Of a stretch of DNA of 64,000 bases, positions 35,240-44,238 are shown in pieces; within the stretch, counting starts at the first letter, position 1; the number at the start of each line of letters is the position of its first letter. The notes beneath the pieces were generated by a model, which was not told the origin of the DNA, ran no database searches, and saw only the letters and a list, made by a program, of their open reading frames with translations. The position numbers were made by a program, and so were the translations under genes. The stretch comes from Succinivibrionaceae bacterium UBA3769. Lineage in GTDB: Bacteria; Pseudomonadota; Gammaproteobacteria; Enterobacterales; Succinivibrionaceae. The stretch is taken from NCBI GenBank assembly GCA_002372325.1, contig DFFT01000179.1, positions 30,497-94,496 of the forward strand, read 5' to 3'.

Positions 35240-36967
35240 CTACTTTCCCACAACCTTTTTTTCAGTTTCCGCATAGTCCTTCCTGAGGAGCCGGGCGCGC
35301 TCCTCCTGAACTTCGGAAAGCGTGATGCCATCCAGAAGAGACATATCGGACGAGCATTCAATAATAAGGCTGCGGGCTCTTTTTTTGCTTTCCTGATAGC
35401 CGGTTCTGAGCTGCTGTTCCGCCAGGTCGATGAGCACCTGAATTTTGTTCAGAATGGCATTGGTGTTCCCCGGCACCTTGCGGATCGCCTCCTTGAAGAG
35501 ATCCAGAGCTTCAGTGAGATTGCCGGCATTGTATTTGTCGATGCCCTGGGAGTTAAGCTCCTGATATTTGCTGCGGCGCTCCGCCTGTTCCGTATTTTTC
35601 CGGGAGAGGCAGCAGTCCAGAATGTGATTGGAAATATCATGAGCTTCGGATTCGGGGAGATCCTCTGCGATTTGCGCGGCTACCTCGTACTCTCCGATGG
35701 CCATGAATCCCAGGTACATGCCTTTTTTCAGACTGTCTGAGATTTCCTTGTCCTTGTCATGCAAAAGGGGCAATAGCTGATACAGCTTTTTCTTGCTCTT
35801 GTGGATTTCGCCGCGGATCAGGGAAATCCGGGCCTCGCAGATGGTTCTGAAGACGTCAGGAGAGAACGTCTGCTTGCTGACGCAGTTCTGATAGCGGCTC
35901 GCAATATTGCCCAGCACCTTTTCGATGTTTGAAATATGAAAGGGATCCCGGGACTGCTCCGCAAACATGAATTCGCATTCCGCAAAGCTTTCCAGGAGGT
36001 TATCCACATCATGCGGGGAATTCTTCTTAATGTTAAGGAGAGAGCCCACGCCGTCTCGGGCTGTCAGAAAATCTCCGGCTTCGATAGCGGTGGAAACCTG
36101 AACATTAAGGAGCTTTTCAGACAGCGGGGACAGCTCCACGGCGTGCTTGATATTCTGGATGGCCTCATCGGATCGCCCCATGGAGATGTAGTTTTTGCTT
36201 ACGTATTCAATGGCATCGGTCATCAGAGGACGGCGGGTCAGCACATCCTTGATGATGCTGATGGATTCCTCGTGCATGTTCATGCTGTAGAGAATTTTGC
36301 CCATGGCAAATTTCAGGTAGTCGGAATTGGAGGAAACCATTCCTTCCTGAATTACCGCCTGAGCCAGATTCATCTGTCCGGTCTTTACGTAATAATCAGC
36401 CAGGAGGCAGCGGCAGTAGACATCATACTGAGTACCCTCAGTCAGGGCCTTTTCCAGAGCTTTTACCGTTCCCGCGTCATCATCCCGGTGCATGCAGGTG
36501 TAAACGTCCCGGAGAGCGATTTTTTTGGTGATGGCCTTTTTGATTCTTTCGGCAAACTGCTGCTGGGAGAAGGGCTTGATAATGTAGTCGTCAGGTTCGT
36601 GCTCCACGGCGCACAGCACCTTGGAACGGGAGGGATCGCCGGTGATAATGAACATCAGGGACATGCAGGGGGCCAGATGCTCCTCCCGCAGCTTTTGGAC
36701 CAGATCCAGACCGGAAATGCCGCTGGTGAAGGAGTAATCAAAAAGATAAATGTCAAATTTGCTGTAGGAGCAGATTTTCAGGGCCTCCTCTCCGTTTAGC
36801 GCTATGGTGATGCTGGTAAAGCCCATGGACTGCAGCATGGTTCTCATCAGGGAGGCAAAGGTATGCTGTTCGTCAGCGATAATTACCCTGAATTCGCTGT
36901 ACTTCATGGAAGTAAAGGACAGCTCTTGCTGTTCTTCATCCCTGTTTTCGGTAAGTGGGGCGTTCAT
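35240..36967 (-). CDS. REC-TPR response regulator (second copy of a tandem pair)
   Basis: A 575-residue protein. A receiver domain spans about residues 25-148: 'FRVIIADEQHTF' with D32, the phospho-acceptor in 'FDIYLFDYSF' (D77), and the Lys in 'DDYIIKPFSQ'. Helical repeats fill the rest (about 155-470), with TPR-like periodicity in 'GTQYDVYCRCLLADYYVKTGQMNLAQAVIQ' and 'NAGNLTEALDLFKEAIRKVPGNTNAILNKIQ'. There is no DNA-binding or enzymatic domain, so output is probably protein-protein interaction. It is a close paralog of the next gene upstream, with the same layout and an almost identical receiver start. Target unknown. Confidence 0.85.
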   Translation of the reverse strand: MNAPLTENRDEEQQELSFTSMKYSEFRVIIADEQHTFASLMRTMLQSMGFTSITIALNGEEALKICSYSKFDIYLFDYSFTSGISGLDLVQKLREEHLAPCMSLMFIITGDPSRSKVLCAVEHEPDDYIIKPFSQQQFAERIKKAITKKIALRDVYTCMHRDDDAGTVKALEKALTEGTQYDVYCRCLLADYYVKTGQMNLAQAVIQEGMVSSNSDYLKFAMGKILYSMNMHEESISIIKDVLTRRPLMTDAIEYVSKNYISMGRSDEAIQNIKHAVELSPLSEKLLNVQVSTAIEAGDFLTARDGVGSLLNIKKNSPHDVDNLLESFAECEFMFAEQSRDPFHISNIEKVLGNIASRYQNCVSKQTFSPDVFRTICEARISLIRGEIHKSKKKLYQLLPLLHDKDKEISDSLKKGMYLGFMAIGEYEVAAQIAEDLPESEAHDISNHILDCCLSRKNTEQAERRSKYQELNSQGIDKYNAGNLTEALDLFKEAIRKVPGNTNAILNKIQVLIDLAEQQLRTGYQESKKRARSLIIECSSDMSLLDGITLSEVQEERARLLRKDYAETEKKVVGK

Positions 36968-37056
36968 GTGTGATATGTCCCGGTTGTGTATGATAAATAT
37001 TGAGCGGCGGTGATCTTCCAGCCGGCGTTTTTCAGGCGGGCGGCGCTGTCAAATGG

Positions 37057-38787
37057 CTACCTTTTGGCAGTTTTGGACTGGATCTCCGCGAAGTCCTTTT
37101 TCAGAAGCTCGGTACGTTCCGCCTGAACCTTGGAAAGGGGAATTCCCTCCAGAAGCCGGAGGTCCGAAGCGCATTCCTGAATCAGGCCCCGGGCGGCGTC
37201 CTTGCCGTTTCGGGGATCCTGTTTCAGCTGTATTTCAGACATATCCAGCAGAATCTGGATCTTGTTAAGAATGGCATTGGAATTTCCCGGAACCTTGCGT
37301 TTGGCCTCTTTAAACAGTCTGAGAGCCTCGTCCAGCTTGCCGTTTTTGTATTCTTTGATGCCCTGGGAGTTCAGCTCCTGATATTTGTTCCGGCGCTCGG
37401 CCTGTTCGGCATTTTTCCGGCTGACGCAGATATCAAGAATGTTCATGGCAATGTCGGAGGCGGCAGAGCGTCCGGCCAGTTCCTGGGAGAGATGCTCCGC
37501 CACCTCGTATTCGCCCAGGGAAAGGAGTCCCAGATACATGCCGATTTTTATGCTGTCGGCGATATTCCTGTTATCTTCGTTCATGGCGGTCAAAGCCTGA
37601 TACAGCCTTCTCTTGCTGTGCTGCGTTTCGCCGCGGATAAGGGCCACCCGGGCTTCGCAGACCGTCTTGAAGGTTTCCATGGAAAACCTGTCCTTGCTGG
37701 TGCAGGCCTGGTAACGGCCGATAATGTTTCCGATAACCTTTTCCATGCTGGAAATGTGAAAGGGGTCGTGGGAATTTTCCACAAACATGAATTCGCACTG
37801 CACAAAGCTTTCCAGCAGCGTATCCACTTCCTCCGGGGAGTTTTTCCTGACATTAAGGAGCAGAGCCAGTCCGTCCCGGGCGGTCATAAAATCTCCGGCA
37901 TTAAGGGCAGTGGTTATCTGAGTGTTCAAAAGCTTTTCCGACAGAGGAGAGAGCGCCACGGCCTGCCGGATGCTCTGAATGGCCTTTTCGGGCATGCCCA
38001 GGGAAAGGTAATTTTTTGAGACATATTCAATGGCGTCGGTCATCAGGGGCCGGCGCGTCAGCACGTCCTGAATGACGCTGAGGGATTCTTCGTGCAGCTT
38101 CCTGCTGTAGAGCACCTTTCCCAGAGCAAACTTGAGGTAGTCAGATTCGGAGCAGGCCATGCCCTCCTGGATCACCGCCTGAGCCAGGTTGTGCTGGCCG
38201 GTGCTGATATAGTAGTCTGACAGCAGACAGCGGCAGTAGACATCGTAGGGAGTGCCGGCGGACACGGCCTTTTCCAGGGCCGAGATGGCTCCCGGTGCGT
38301 CATTGCGGTAGATGCAGCTGTAGATGTCCTCCAGCTCCTTCTTTTTGGCCAGGGCTTTTTTCAGCCTCCGGGCAAACTGCTTCTGAGAAAATGGCTTCAC
38401 AATGTAGTCATCGGGCTCCTGCTCCACGGCGCAGAGTACCTTTGATCGGGAATGATCCCCGGTAATAATGAACATCAGAGCCATGCAGGGGGCCAGATGG
38501 TTTTTCCGGAGGTGCTGTACCAGCTCCAGTCCGGAAATGCCGTTCCGGAACAAGCAGTCGAAAAGGTAGATGTCAAACTGGGCATGGGCGCAGATTTTCT
38601 GAGCTTCGTCGCCGCTGGAAGCAACGGTGATTTTGGAAAAACCCAGAGACAGCAGGATTCCCTTCATAAGAGAGGCAAAGGTGTGCTGTTCATCGGCAAT
38701 GATGACCCGGAAATCGCTGTACTTCATAGCGGAAAATGCAATTTCCTGATTCTTGCCATCAGCGGTGTTTTCCGAAGCGGCGATCAT
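37057..38787 (-). CDS. REC-TPR response regulator (first copy of a tandem pair)
   Basis: A 576-residue paralog of the gene at 35240-36967. Both proteins carry 'MKYS(D/E)FRVIIADEQHTFASLM' at residues about 21-41, the acceptor in 'FDIYLFDCLF' (D77) and 'DDYIVKPFSQKQFA', then helical repeats to the end. The two differ mainly in the N-terminal tail and in scattered TPR positions. Its ATG overlaps the stop of a small upstream frame (ATGA at 38784-38787). The downstream gap to the second copy is 89 bp with no terminator, so the three frames probably form one operon. No sensor kinase lies nearby, so its partner must be elsewhere. Confidence 0.85.
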   Translation of the reverse strand: MIAASENTADGKNQEIAFSAMKYSDFRVIIADEQHTFASLMKGILLSLGFSKITVASSGDEAQKICAHAQFDIYLFDCLFRNGISGLELVQHLRKNHLAPCMALMFIITGDHSRSKVLCAVEQEPDDYIVKPFSQKQFARRLKKALAKKKELEDIYSCIYRNDAPGAISALEKAVSAGTPYDVYCRCLLSDYYISTGQHNLAQAVIQEGMACSESDYLKFALGKVLYSRKLHEESLSVIQDVLTRRPLMTDAIEYVSKNYLSLGMPEKAIQSIRQAVALSPLSEKLLNTQITTALNAGDFMTARDGLALLLNVRKNSPEEVDTLLESFVQCEFMFVENSHDPFHISSMEKVIGNIIGRYQACTSKDRFSMETFKTVCEARVALIRGETQHSKRRLYQALTAMNEDNRNIADSIKIGMYLGLLSLGEYEVAEHLSQELAGRSAASDIAMNILDICVSRKNAEQAERRNKYQELNSQGIKEYKNGKLDEALRLFKEAKRKVPGNSNAILNKIQILLDMSEIQLKQDPRNGKDAARGLIQECASDLRLLEGIPLSKVQAERTELLKKDFAEIQSKTAKR

Positions 38788-39095
38788 GCTGTTAGTCCCC
38801 TGAGAAGTCCGTTAACAAGGCGGGAAGCGGCCTCGGCGCAATTACGGGATATCACTTCCCTGCCGCAGTTCTCCGGCAAAATGCCGGCAATCAGATATGT
38901 GTTTGCAGGGCCGGGCGAGATCGGGAAGGCGCTTGTGCGGCCGGAAGCCGAGACGCTGTCATATTGTGCGGGAATTCCGCCCGGATGGCAACAATCCCGC
39001 TTTAGTTTAATGGCCTTCGTCAAATAATCCGGAGCTCCCGGAAACGCTCCGGCAAATACCGGAGAGACAAACGCAAAAAGACAGAGCTTAACCAT
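38784..39095 (-). CDS. Small putative exported protein coupled to the REC-TPR operon
   Basis: A 103-residue frame starting at ATG 39095. It has a possible short signal (MVKLCLFAFVSPVFAGA) and four Cys in the mature part, two of them adjacent (KRDCCHPGG) and the others in 'PENCGRE' and 'SRNCAEA'. The stop overlaps the ATG of the first REC-TPR gene in a classical ATGA arrangement, which argues that it is real and translationally coupled. Against it: no clear ribosome site and no known family. Upstream in-frame codons run into tRNA-Tyr and are not credible. Confidence 0.4.
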   Translation of the reverse strand: MVKLCLFAFVSPVFAGAFPGAPDYLTKAIKLKRDCCHPGGIPAQYDSVSASGRTSAFPISPGPANTYLIAGILPENCGREVISRNCAEAASRLVNGLLRGLTA

Positions 39096-39170
39096 GATCG
39101 CAGGCAGCAGAAAACAGGGAACGCACGAAGGGGAATTGAGAAAAACAGGAAACGGACAATTGAGAGAATC

Positions 39171-39255
39171 TGGTGGAGGGGGATGGATTCGAACCATCGA
39201 AGCCGAAGGCGACAGATTTACAGTCTGTTCCATTTGACCGCTCTGGAACCCCTCC
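39171..39255 (-). tRNA. tRNA-Tyr (GTA)
   Basis: On the minus strand the gene runs from 39255 to 39171, 85 nt including an encoded CCA. The acceptor stem GGAGGGG pairs with CCCCTCC, the anticodon loop is CTGTAAA with GTA at 39221-39219, and a long variable arm (GTCGCCTTCGGC) marks a class II tRNA. The T arm is GGTTCGAATCC. All stems pair. Confidence 0.97.
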
Positions 39256-39555
39256 GCAAATCTGGTGCTGATAATATCAGAAAATTATGAAAAATAAAGC
39301 ATTTTCGTAAAAAAGGCCGTTTTTCGTGAAAATCGGTCATTTTTTAACCGTTTTTCGGCCGTTTTGCTGCGAAACGGCAGCGCGGGGGTGTTTTTCGGGG
39401 GCATTTCGGGCCGTCTGGCAAGCAACTAACCATGGGAACTGAAAACGAATTTTCTGTGAACGTTTTCGCAAAAACGCATAAAACCCCGGCAAGAGCTAAA
39501 GATTGTCCCGGAACTGACGATAAGTTAAGTGAGCGGATATTGGCAGGAGCATGTT
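39256..39555. other. T-rich gap between tRNA-Tyr and the next gene
   Basis: The first 170 bp contain repeated short runs of the type CCGTTTTTCG and CGAAAAC on both strands. No gene, clear promoter or terminator can be assigned. Confidence 0.4.
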
Positions 39556-40065
39556 ATGCTGGACATGGAAATAAGAAACAGTCTTCTGGTGGACGAACTT
39601 CAGCTGGGAACTCGTCTCAATGAAGCTGTTTCCCATGGAAATCGGGCAGATTTTGCTTTAATGCTGGCCATGATTTCACAGGATGTCACCGATGACGCCT
39701 CTGTTGTCGATCCTGTTAAGACCAAGCCTGAGCCCGCTGATCTGAGAAAAACCTTCTCGCTCCTTCCGGAAAGAAGCTTCTATGCCGAGGCACAGGACTT
39801 TGGAATGGAGAACAGGATCGGCGAATGCGTGGCGCAGGGAGCTTCAGCCACAGTTCAGCTTCTGCTTGCGGAAAGAGGCGAGCCTCTTGCAGTGAGAGAA
39901 GACGCCATCGGTCATGATGTGCGCGCCAATATGTCTCTGCTTGCCCGGGCCAAAGCCGACAGCGTTCTTGCGGGAACTGCTGTCGCGCGTGTCCCATATG
40001 ATCTCAGAACTCTGGCCATTGTGGATGCGGTTACCGAATCCCGCAATATTCAGGCAAGGCTGTGA
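39556..40065 (+). CDS. Conserved small protein, possibly VC2046/SO_2500-like
   Basis: A 169-residue cytoplasmic protein. I chose ATG 39556 because AGGAG lies at 39545-39549. Its N-terminal part 'LLVDELQLGTRLNEAVSHGNRADFALMLAMISQDVTDD' has the look (D/N-E-L-Q-L-G, L-N-x-A-V, D-F-x-L-x-L-A-M-x-S-x-D-V) that I associate with the VC2046/SO_2500 family of uncharacterised gammaproteobacterial proteins. That match is from memory and not certain. No domain of known activity is visible. It converges with the Smr gene. Confidence 0.7.
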   Translation: MLDMEIRNSLLVDELQLGTRLNEAVSHGNRADFALMLAMISQDVTDDASVVDPVKTKPEPADLRKTFSLLPERSFYAEAQDFGMENRIGECVAQGASATVQLLLAERGEPLAVREDAIGHDVRANMSLLARAKADSVLAGTAVARVPYDLRTLAIVDAVTESRNIQARL

Positions 40066-40136
40066 GCTTTTCAGCCATGACCTGAGGTTGCCGGGATTTA
40101 TCCCGGTTTTTCTTTTTGGCTCTCCCTGAAAATTTC

Positions 40137-40916
40137 CTACCGGCGGGCGGCGATTTCCTCCCGGGTTTCCAGCCGGGCCAGATCCCCCTTCTTCAGCAGC
40201 ACATAGGTGGAACCGGCTCCCCCGTGCCAAGGCATGGAGGTATGGTAGCCCAGCACTTCGGGCATATGCCGGAGCCAGTGGGCCACATAGCTCTTAAGAA
40301 GGGCCTTGGGCTCTGAGAATTCTCCCTTGCCGTGAATGATGAGAATGCAGCGCATGTTTTTGCGGATGGCTCTGACGATGGTTTTCCGGACATCTTTGTA
40401 GGCATTCTCCACCGTGTGATTATGGAGATCCACCCAGGCCTCCGGAGAGTATTCTCCGGCCTTCAGCTTCCGGAATATCCCGTACTGGAGCCCCGGGGTG
40501 CGGTAACTGATGGATCCCGCCGGATCCACGAAGGTCATCCCGGCAGTGGAAAAGAAGGACATGTCCTCCTCCTTTTTTTCATCCTCGGCCATTTCCCGGA
40601 GCTTGAGAGCCGCCTCTCTGTCCATGAGCTTTGTCACCTGGGGAATTTTGTCCTGCTCCAGCTTTTTAACTCCTTTCATCTGTTCCGCGAAGGATTTTTC
40701 TCCGGCGGGAGCCTCTTCCCGGCGGAGACTGTTTTCCAAAGCGGCCAGGCGTTCCCGGGATTCCCGCTTTTGCTGTTCCAGTTTTTGCTGCTCCCGTCTT
40801 TCCTGTTCCTGACGGGCGAGCTCCTGTCTCTTAATGGCGGCTTCCTTTTTCAGCTCCTCCTGTCTCTTTTCGGAGACGGCTTTTTTTAAATCGCTGAGAC
40901 TGAAGTTTTTGGTCAT
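40137..40916 (-). CDS. Smr-domain protein (SmrA/YdaL-type nuclease)
   Basis: A 259-residue protein. Residues about 10-100 are a charged coiled coil rich in Arg, Glu, Gln and Lys. The C-terminal Smr domain (about 168-250) carries the conserved 'VDLHNHTVENA' (usually LDLHG), the 'LIIHGKGEFSE' loop and 'WHGGAGSTYVLLKKG'. Smr domains from MutS2 and SmrA nick DNA or cleave RNA at stalled ribosomes. It is close to btuF (17 bp apart), and the same strand suggests co-transcription. Confidence 0.88.
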   Translation of the reverse strand: MTKNFSLSDLKKAVSEKRQEELKKEAAIKRQELARQEQERREQQKLEQQKRESRERLAALENSLRREEAPAGEKSFAEQMKGVKKLEQDKIPQVTKLMDREAALKLREMAEDEKKEEDMSFFSTAGMTFVDPAGSISYRTPGLQYGIFRKLKAGEYSPEAWVDLHNHTVENAYKDVRKTIVRAIRKNMRCILIIHGKGEFSEPKALLKSYVAHWLRHMPEVLGYHTSMPWHGGAGSTYVLLKKGDLARLETREEIAARR

Positions 40917-40933
40917 GAGTTACCTCGCTGGTG

Positions 40934-41827
40934 TTACCGGGGAGAAATTGTGTTATCGGCGGTTCGGGCCGGGAATGCGCGGGCGCTTTCGATAATGCCG
41001 CAGATTTCCGGGAGCCCCAGAGTCAGAGACCGGGGCGTGGATCGCATTACCAGATCCTGGTTGGAAAACCGGTATTCCCTGATGGTAAGCCCGGCAGGCA
41101 GGGGCAGCGGCTCTGCCGTGCCGGCTCCGCTCCCTGACATGCTGCCCCCGGTGAAGTTAATAACAATGTCGGCCTTTCCCGATAGCAGAGCTTCGGCGCT
41201 GACTTCGGGATATTTCACCGGAGAGCGGGACAGAATGTTTTCTCCGCCGCAGATTTGGATAAGCTCATCAATGTAGGTACCCGGAGCAGATCCGATAAGG
41301 GGCTTCTGCCAGATGACGGGGAGCACCCGCACCCGGGGGGAGTCCCGGAAGCGATCTGCGGTGTCCCGGAGAATTTTTTCCAGCGTTTCCGCTTTCCGGC
41401 CGGCCTCCTCTGTCATGCCGATCCTTTTTCCGGCCTCCCGGATGCTTTCCGGAACGTTTTTGGCGGATTCCAGCCTCATAATCAGAATGTCCGGATAGGA
41501 TTTTTTCAGCTTTTCCAGAAATACCCCGTTAAAGGAGTTTCCGGCAGCGATGATATCAAACCTGAGAGAGCCGAGAAATTCCAGATTGACGCTGTAAAAA
41601 TCCCCGGCCACCGGAACCTCCTCAATTCCCGGAGGATAATTGCTGTTGGCATCCACGGCCTGAAAACAGGCCGGAGGAAGAAATTCCGCCAGAATTTCCG
41701 TGCTGTCCGGCGAGAGGGATACCGCCCGGGGCATGCCGGGAGGGCAGGAGGCGGCTCCGGCCTCCGGAATGCCGCCGAGAGCCGTCAGAATAAGGAGGAT
41801 CTTAGTGATAGAACGAATAATAGTCAT
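40934..41827 (-). CDS. btuF: BtuF-like cobalamin-binding periplasmic protein
   Basis: A 297-residue ABC-type periplasmic binding protein. A signal peptide covers residues 1-26 (SITKILLILTALGGIPEAGA). The TroA/BtuF fold is indicated by 'RAVSLSPDSTEILAEFLPPACFQAVDANSNYPP' and 'GSAPGTYIDELIQICGGENIL', which follow the usual 'R-V-L-P...E' cradle. The ATG at 41827 has GGAA before it and lies inside the end of cobD (26-bp overlap). The gene order mtnN-cobD-btuF occurs in Vibrio and Aeromonas. The membrane and ATPase subunits (btuCD) are not here. Confidence 0.85.
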   Translation of the reverse strand: MTIIRSITKILLILTALGGIPEAGAASCPPGMPRAVSLSPDSTEILAEFLPPACFQAVDANSNYPPGIEEVPVAGDFYSVNLEFLGSLRFDIIAAGNSFNGVFLEKLKKSYPDILIMRLESAKNVPESIREAGKRIGMTEEAGRKAETLEKILRDTADRFRDSPRVRVLPVIWQKPLIGSAPGTYIDELIQICGGENILSRSPVKYPEVSAEALLSGKADIVINFTGGSMSGSGAGTAEPLPLPAGLTIREYRFSNQDLVMRSTPRSLTLGLPEICGIIESARAFPARTADNTISPR

Positions 41828-42794
41828 AGCCAATTCCGGACAGAATCAGTACCAGGAGAGCAAACCAGATTGCTTTCCCGGTATCGCTGATCATATCCCT
41901 GACCGACTTTTCCGTCGGGTTCTCGGTTCCTCCTATTTCCGGGAAACGGTAGAGCGTCAGGAGATAATACCGGGGACCGCCCAGCCTGATGTTTTCCTTG
42001 GAGGCTAACAGTGCCAGAGCCATGGCGGTGGTTTTGGAGGGCCAGCTTTGAATGGCTGCCGCCAGAGCCCGGGGGTCTGCCGGAGCCCCGCCGGGAAGCA
42101 TGATAATAAAGGGGATGAGCCAGATGGCGGGCAGAATAAAGCAGAACTGCTCGACAAAATAGCAGCATCTTCCGAAATACTGATTAACCGGCAGCTTCAG
42201 GTTAAAGGCCATGCTCATAATAATGATAAGTTTTACTGCCAGAGCTCCGTAGATTCCCAGCAGGAGATAGGCAAAGGCCGGCACGTAAAAGCTGTTGATA
42301 AGTCTCAGGGCGGCGGATTCCGCGGCAGCCTTGTACATGCCCATGGGGCTGAGCTTTGCGGTGACTCTCAGGGTGAAGCGTCCCAGAATTTCCCGGGCCG
42401 CATTTTTCCGGTCGCTGTTAATATGCCGGGCCACTGCCTTTGCCATGGCCCGCTCCGGCCGGGACTCCAGCACTAAAAGCAAGAGGAAGAACTCTGTCAG
42501 GCTCTGGGCTAATTCCACACCGTCCAGAATTTCCCGAAAAGCGATGATAAAGGCGAATACCGGCGTCATGATCACCAGGGGCAGCATTACCCCCGCCATT
42601 TTCTGCTGCGCCGCACTGCTGCCGGGACGGTTTACCCGCCGTCCCAGAGCGGCTATGCCGGGTACCAGCTTATTCAGTCTCACAAAAAACGGAAACGGAA
42701 TAAACCATTCCGTCAGGAGCGCCAGAAACAGGAGTCCGGTTCTGCTGTCCAGGGGGAGCGGGGTGATTTCCGTGCCCAGAATTTCGGTAATCAT
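41802..42794 (-). CDS. cobD: CobD/CbiB-like adenosylcobinamide-phosphate synthase
   Basis: A 330-residue membrane protein with several helices (LLFLALLTEWFIPFPFFV, MLPLVIMTPVFAFIIAF, PAFAYLLLGIYGALAVKLIIIMS, LVLILSGIGYDYY). The CobD/CbiB family shows as 'AVARHINSDRKNAAREILGRFTLR' (usually a V-x-R-D-T-x-x-L motif, here poorly conserved) and 'LLASKENIRLGGPRYYL'. CbiB attaches aminopropanol to adenosylcobyric acid. The weak match at the catalytic-type motif means that function is not certain. It starts in the mtnN stop (ATGA) and overlaps btuF. Confidence 0.75.
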   Translation of the reverse strand: MITEILGTEITPLPLDSRTGLLFLALLTEWFIPFPFFVRLNKLVPGIAALGRRVNRPGSSAAQQKMAGVMLPLVIMTPVFAFIIAFREILDGVELAQSLTEFFLLLLVLESRPERAMAKAVARHINSDRKNAAREILGRFTLRVTAKLSPMGMYKAAAESAALRLINSFYVPAFAYLLLGIYGALAVKLIIIMSMAFNLKLPVNQYFGRCCYFVEQFCFILPAIWLIPFIIMLPGGAPADPRALAAAIQSWPSKTTAMALALLASKENIRLGGPRYYLLTLYRFPEIGGTENPTEKSVRDMISDTGKAIWFALLVLILSGIGYDYYSFYH

Positions 42795-43501
42795 AGGCTG
42801 AGCCCTTTCTCAAGAATCTTGAACAGCACTTCCTGAGAGTTCCGGGCTGCCAGGGGGAGCATTTCGTTAAAGGTGATGTCGGCTTCTCCGTTGGCCTTGT
42901 CGGAAATGGATCTGATGACCAGGAAGGGCTTCTGGAATTCCGCGGCCACCTGGGCAATGGCCGCTCCCTCCATTTCGGTAGCCCAGGCAGCGGGGAATTT
43001 TTCATCGATGGCCTTGCGGGCGTCATTGCCGGCAATGAACTGATCCCCGCTGATGATAAGGCCGGAGTAAACGGAAAACCCGTATTTGGCGGCCACCTCC
43101 GCAGCTGCGGACATGGCGCTGTCCGTAATTTTCTTTTCCGCCGGAATGATCTGGGGAAAGCCCGGAACCTGTCCCGGCTTGTAGCTGAATACGGTGAGAT
43201 CGAAGTCGTGCTGGGCGGCGCCGGAGGAGATTACCATATCCAGAGTTTTCAGAGCGGGATGAAGCCCTCCTCCCACGCCGAAATTAATAACGATGTCGCA
43301 GTTAAAGAAGCTGAACAGCACAGCGGCGGCGGATCCGGCGGAAACCTTGCCGATGCCCGAACAGGTAAGAACCAGATCCCGGCCTGCCAGGGTTCCTGAA
43401 ATGTATTCATGGCGGCCAAAGCTTTTAGTGGCAGAAACGGCGATTTTTGTCCGGAGGTCGTTCACTTCTTCCTGCATGGCGCCGATAATTCCGTATTTCA
43501 T
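42791..43501 (-). CDS. mtnN: MtnN, MTA/SAH nucleosidase
   Basis: A 236-residue nucleosidase that cleaves methylthioadenosine and S-adenosylhomocysteine. 'MKYGIIGAMQEEVNDL' with the catalytic Glu region, 'YISGTLAGRDLVLTCSGIGKVSAGSAAAVL', 'ISGDQFIAG' and the specificity loop 'ATEMEGAAIAQVA' are intact; 'RSISDKANGEADITFNEML' holds the catalytic Asp. Length is as in E. coli (232). First gene of the mtnN-cobD-btuF unit. Confidence 0.96.
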   Translation of the reverse strand: MKYGIIGAMQEEVNDLRTKIAVSATKSFGRHEYISGTLAGRDLVLTCSGIGKVSAGSAAAVLFSFFNCDIVINFGVGGGLHPALKTLDMVISSGAAQHDFDLTVFSYKPGQVPGFPQIIPAEKKITDSAMSAAAEVAAKYGFSVYSGLIISGDQFIAGNDARKAIDEKFPAAWATEMEGAAIAQVAAEFQKPFLVIRSISDKANGEADITFNEMLPLAARNSQEVLFKILEKGLSL

Positions 43502-43745
43502 AGCATCCCCTGAGATTATTTTGCAAAAGTTAAGGATTCCCTGTGAGGCGATATCCCTGTGAGCTTATGCCGCGCTGCCAGGCCCGGTTATTCCGGGACG
43601 ATCTTGCGGCAGAACGGCTGCAATTTTATCATATTGCGGCGCTTTGATTCCGTTCGTTCTCCCGGGGAGGCAAAATCATGGCGGGAGGGTACGGCCATGG
43701 CAGGTACATGGTATAATGCCGGGGCTGTCCTGCATTTTGACAGAG

Positions 43746-43775
43746 CGCGGGATTTGATAACGCGGGATTTGATAA
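43746..43775 (+). repeat. 15-bp perfect tandem repeat upstream of a lipoprotein gene
   Basis: CGCGGGATTTGATAA occurs twice in a row (43746-43760 and 43761-43775), 16 bp before the ATG at 43792. A change in copy number would alter spacing upstream of that gene. Confidence 0.85.
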
Positions 43776-43791
43776 ATGCCGGCAGGAGAAA

Positions 43792-44109
43792 ATGAAGCAA
43801 TTGACAATCTGGAATTTTAAGATGAAGAAGTCTTTTTTTGCCGGTCTTTTTTTACTGACAGTCTGCGGCTGCAGCTCAACCTCAAGGGTTCCCGCTCCTC
43901 CTCCGGATGATTATGCGGCAGTGGCTGACAAGCAGAATTCCATAACCGAACTGGACTGCGTAAACCAGAAAAGCTGTTCGCTGTCCGAGGAATATGTAAA
44001 TGCGCTGGGACAGCGCTGCCGGGCTCTTTTCACTCAGGAGGGGGAGCTTGTGAAATATTGCCGGCCGTCCGAGAAGTCTTCTTATTGGGAAAAGATCCGG
44101 GTGCTGTAA
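43792..44109 (+). CDS. Small lipoprotein, possibly DVU3141-like
   Basis: A 105-residue lipoprotein (95 residues if it starts at the second ATG, 43822, which gives the tidier signal MKKSFFAGLFLLTVCGCSS). AGGAG lies only 3 nt before the first ATG. The lipobox is TVCGC or CGCS. The mature C-terminus 'NALGQRCRALFTQEGELVKYCRPSEKSSYWEKIRVL' has the paired Cys and closing Trp seen in small surface-antigen-like lipoproteins (resembling the DVU3141 type). No known role. Confidence 0.7.
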   Translation: MKQLTIWNFKMKKSFFAGLFLLTVCGCSSTSRVPAPPPDDYAAVADKQNSITELDCVNQKSCSLSEEYVNALGQRCRALFTQEGELVKYCRPSEKSSYWEKIRVL

Positions 44110-44238
44110 AGGCCCGGAGCCGGCCTCTGCCCGGGGATCCGCTCCCGATCGTTTCAGAAAGCATGCTTTTTCACCTGTTCTGCCATTTCTCTCTTTTTTG
44201 GTTTTCCGGAACACCGGATCTCCGGCGCGGAGGCTTCC

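Noticed and set aside
40934..43501. Cobalamin riboswitch for the mtnN-cobD-btuF group
   Set aside because: I saw no B12-box-like motif in the upstream gap (43502-43791); the tandem 15-bp repeat there belongs to the opposite gene.
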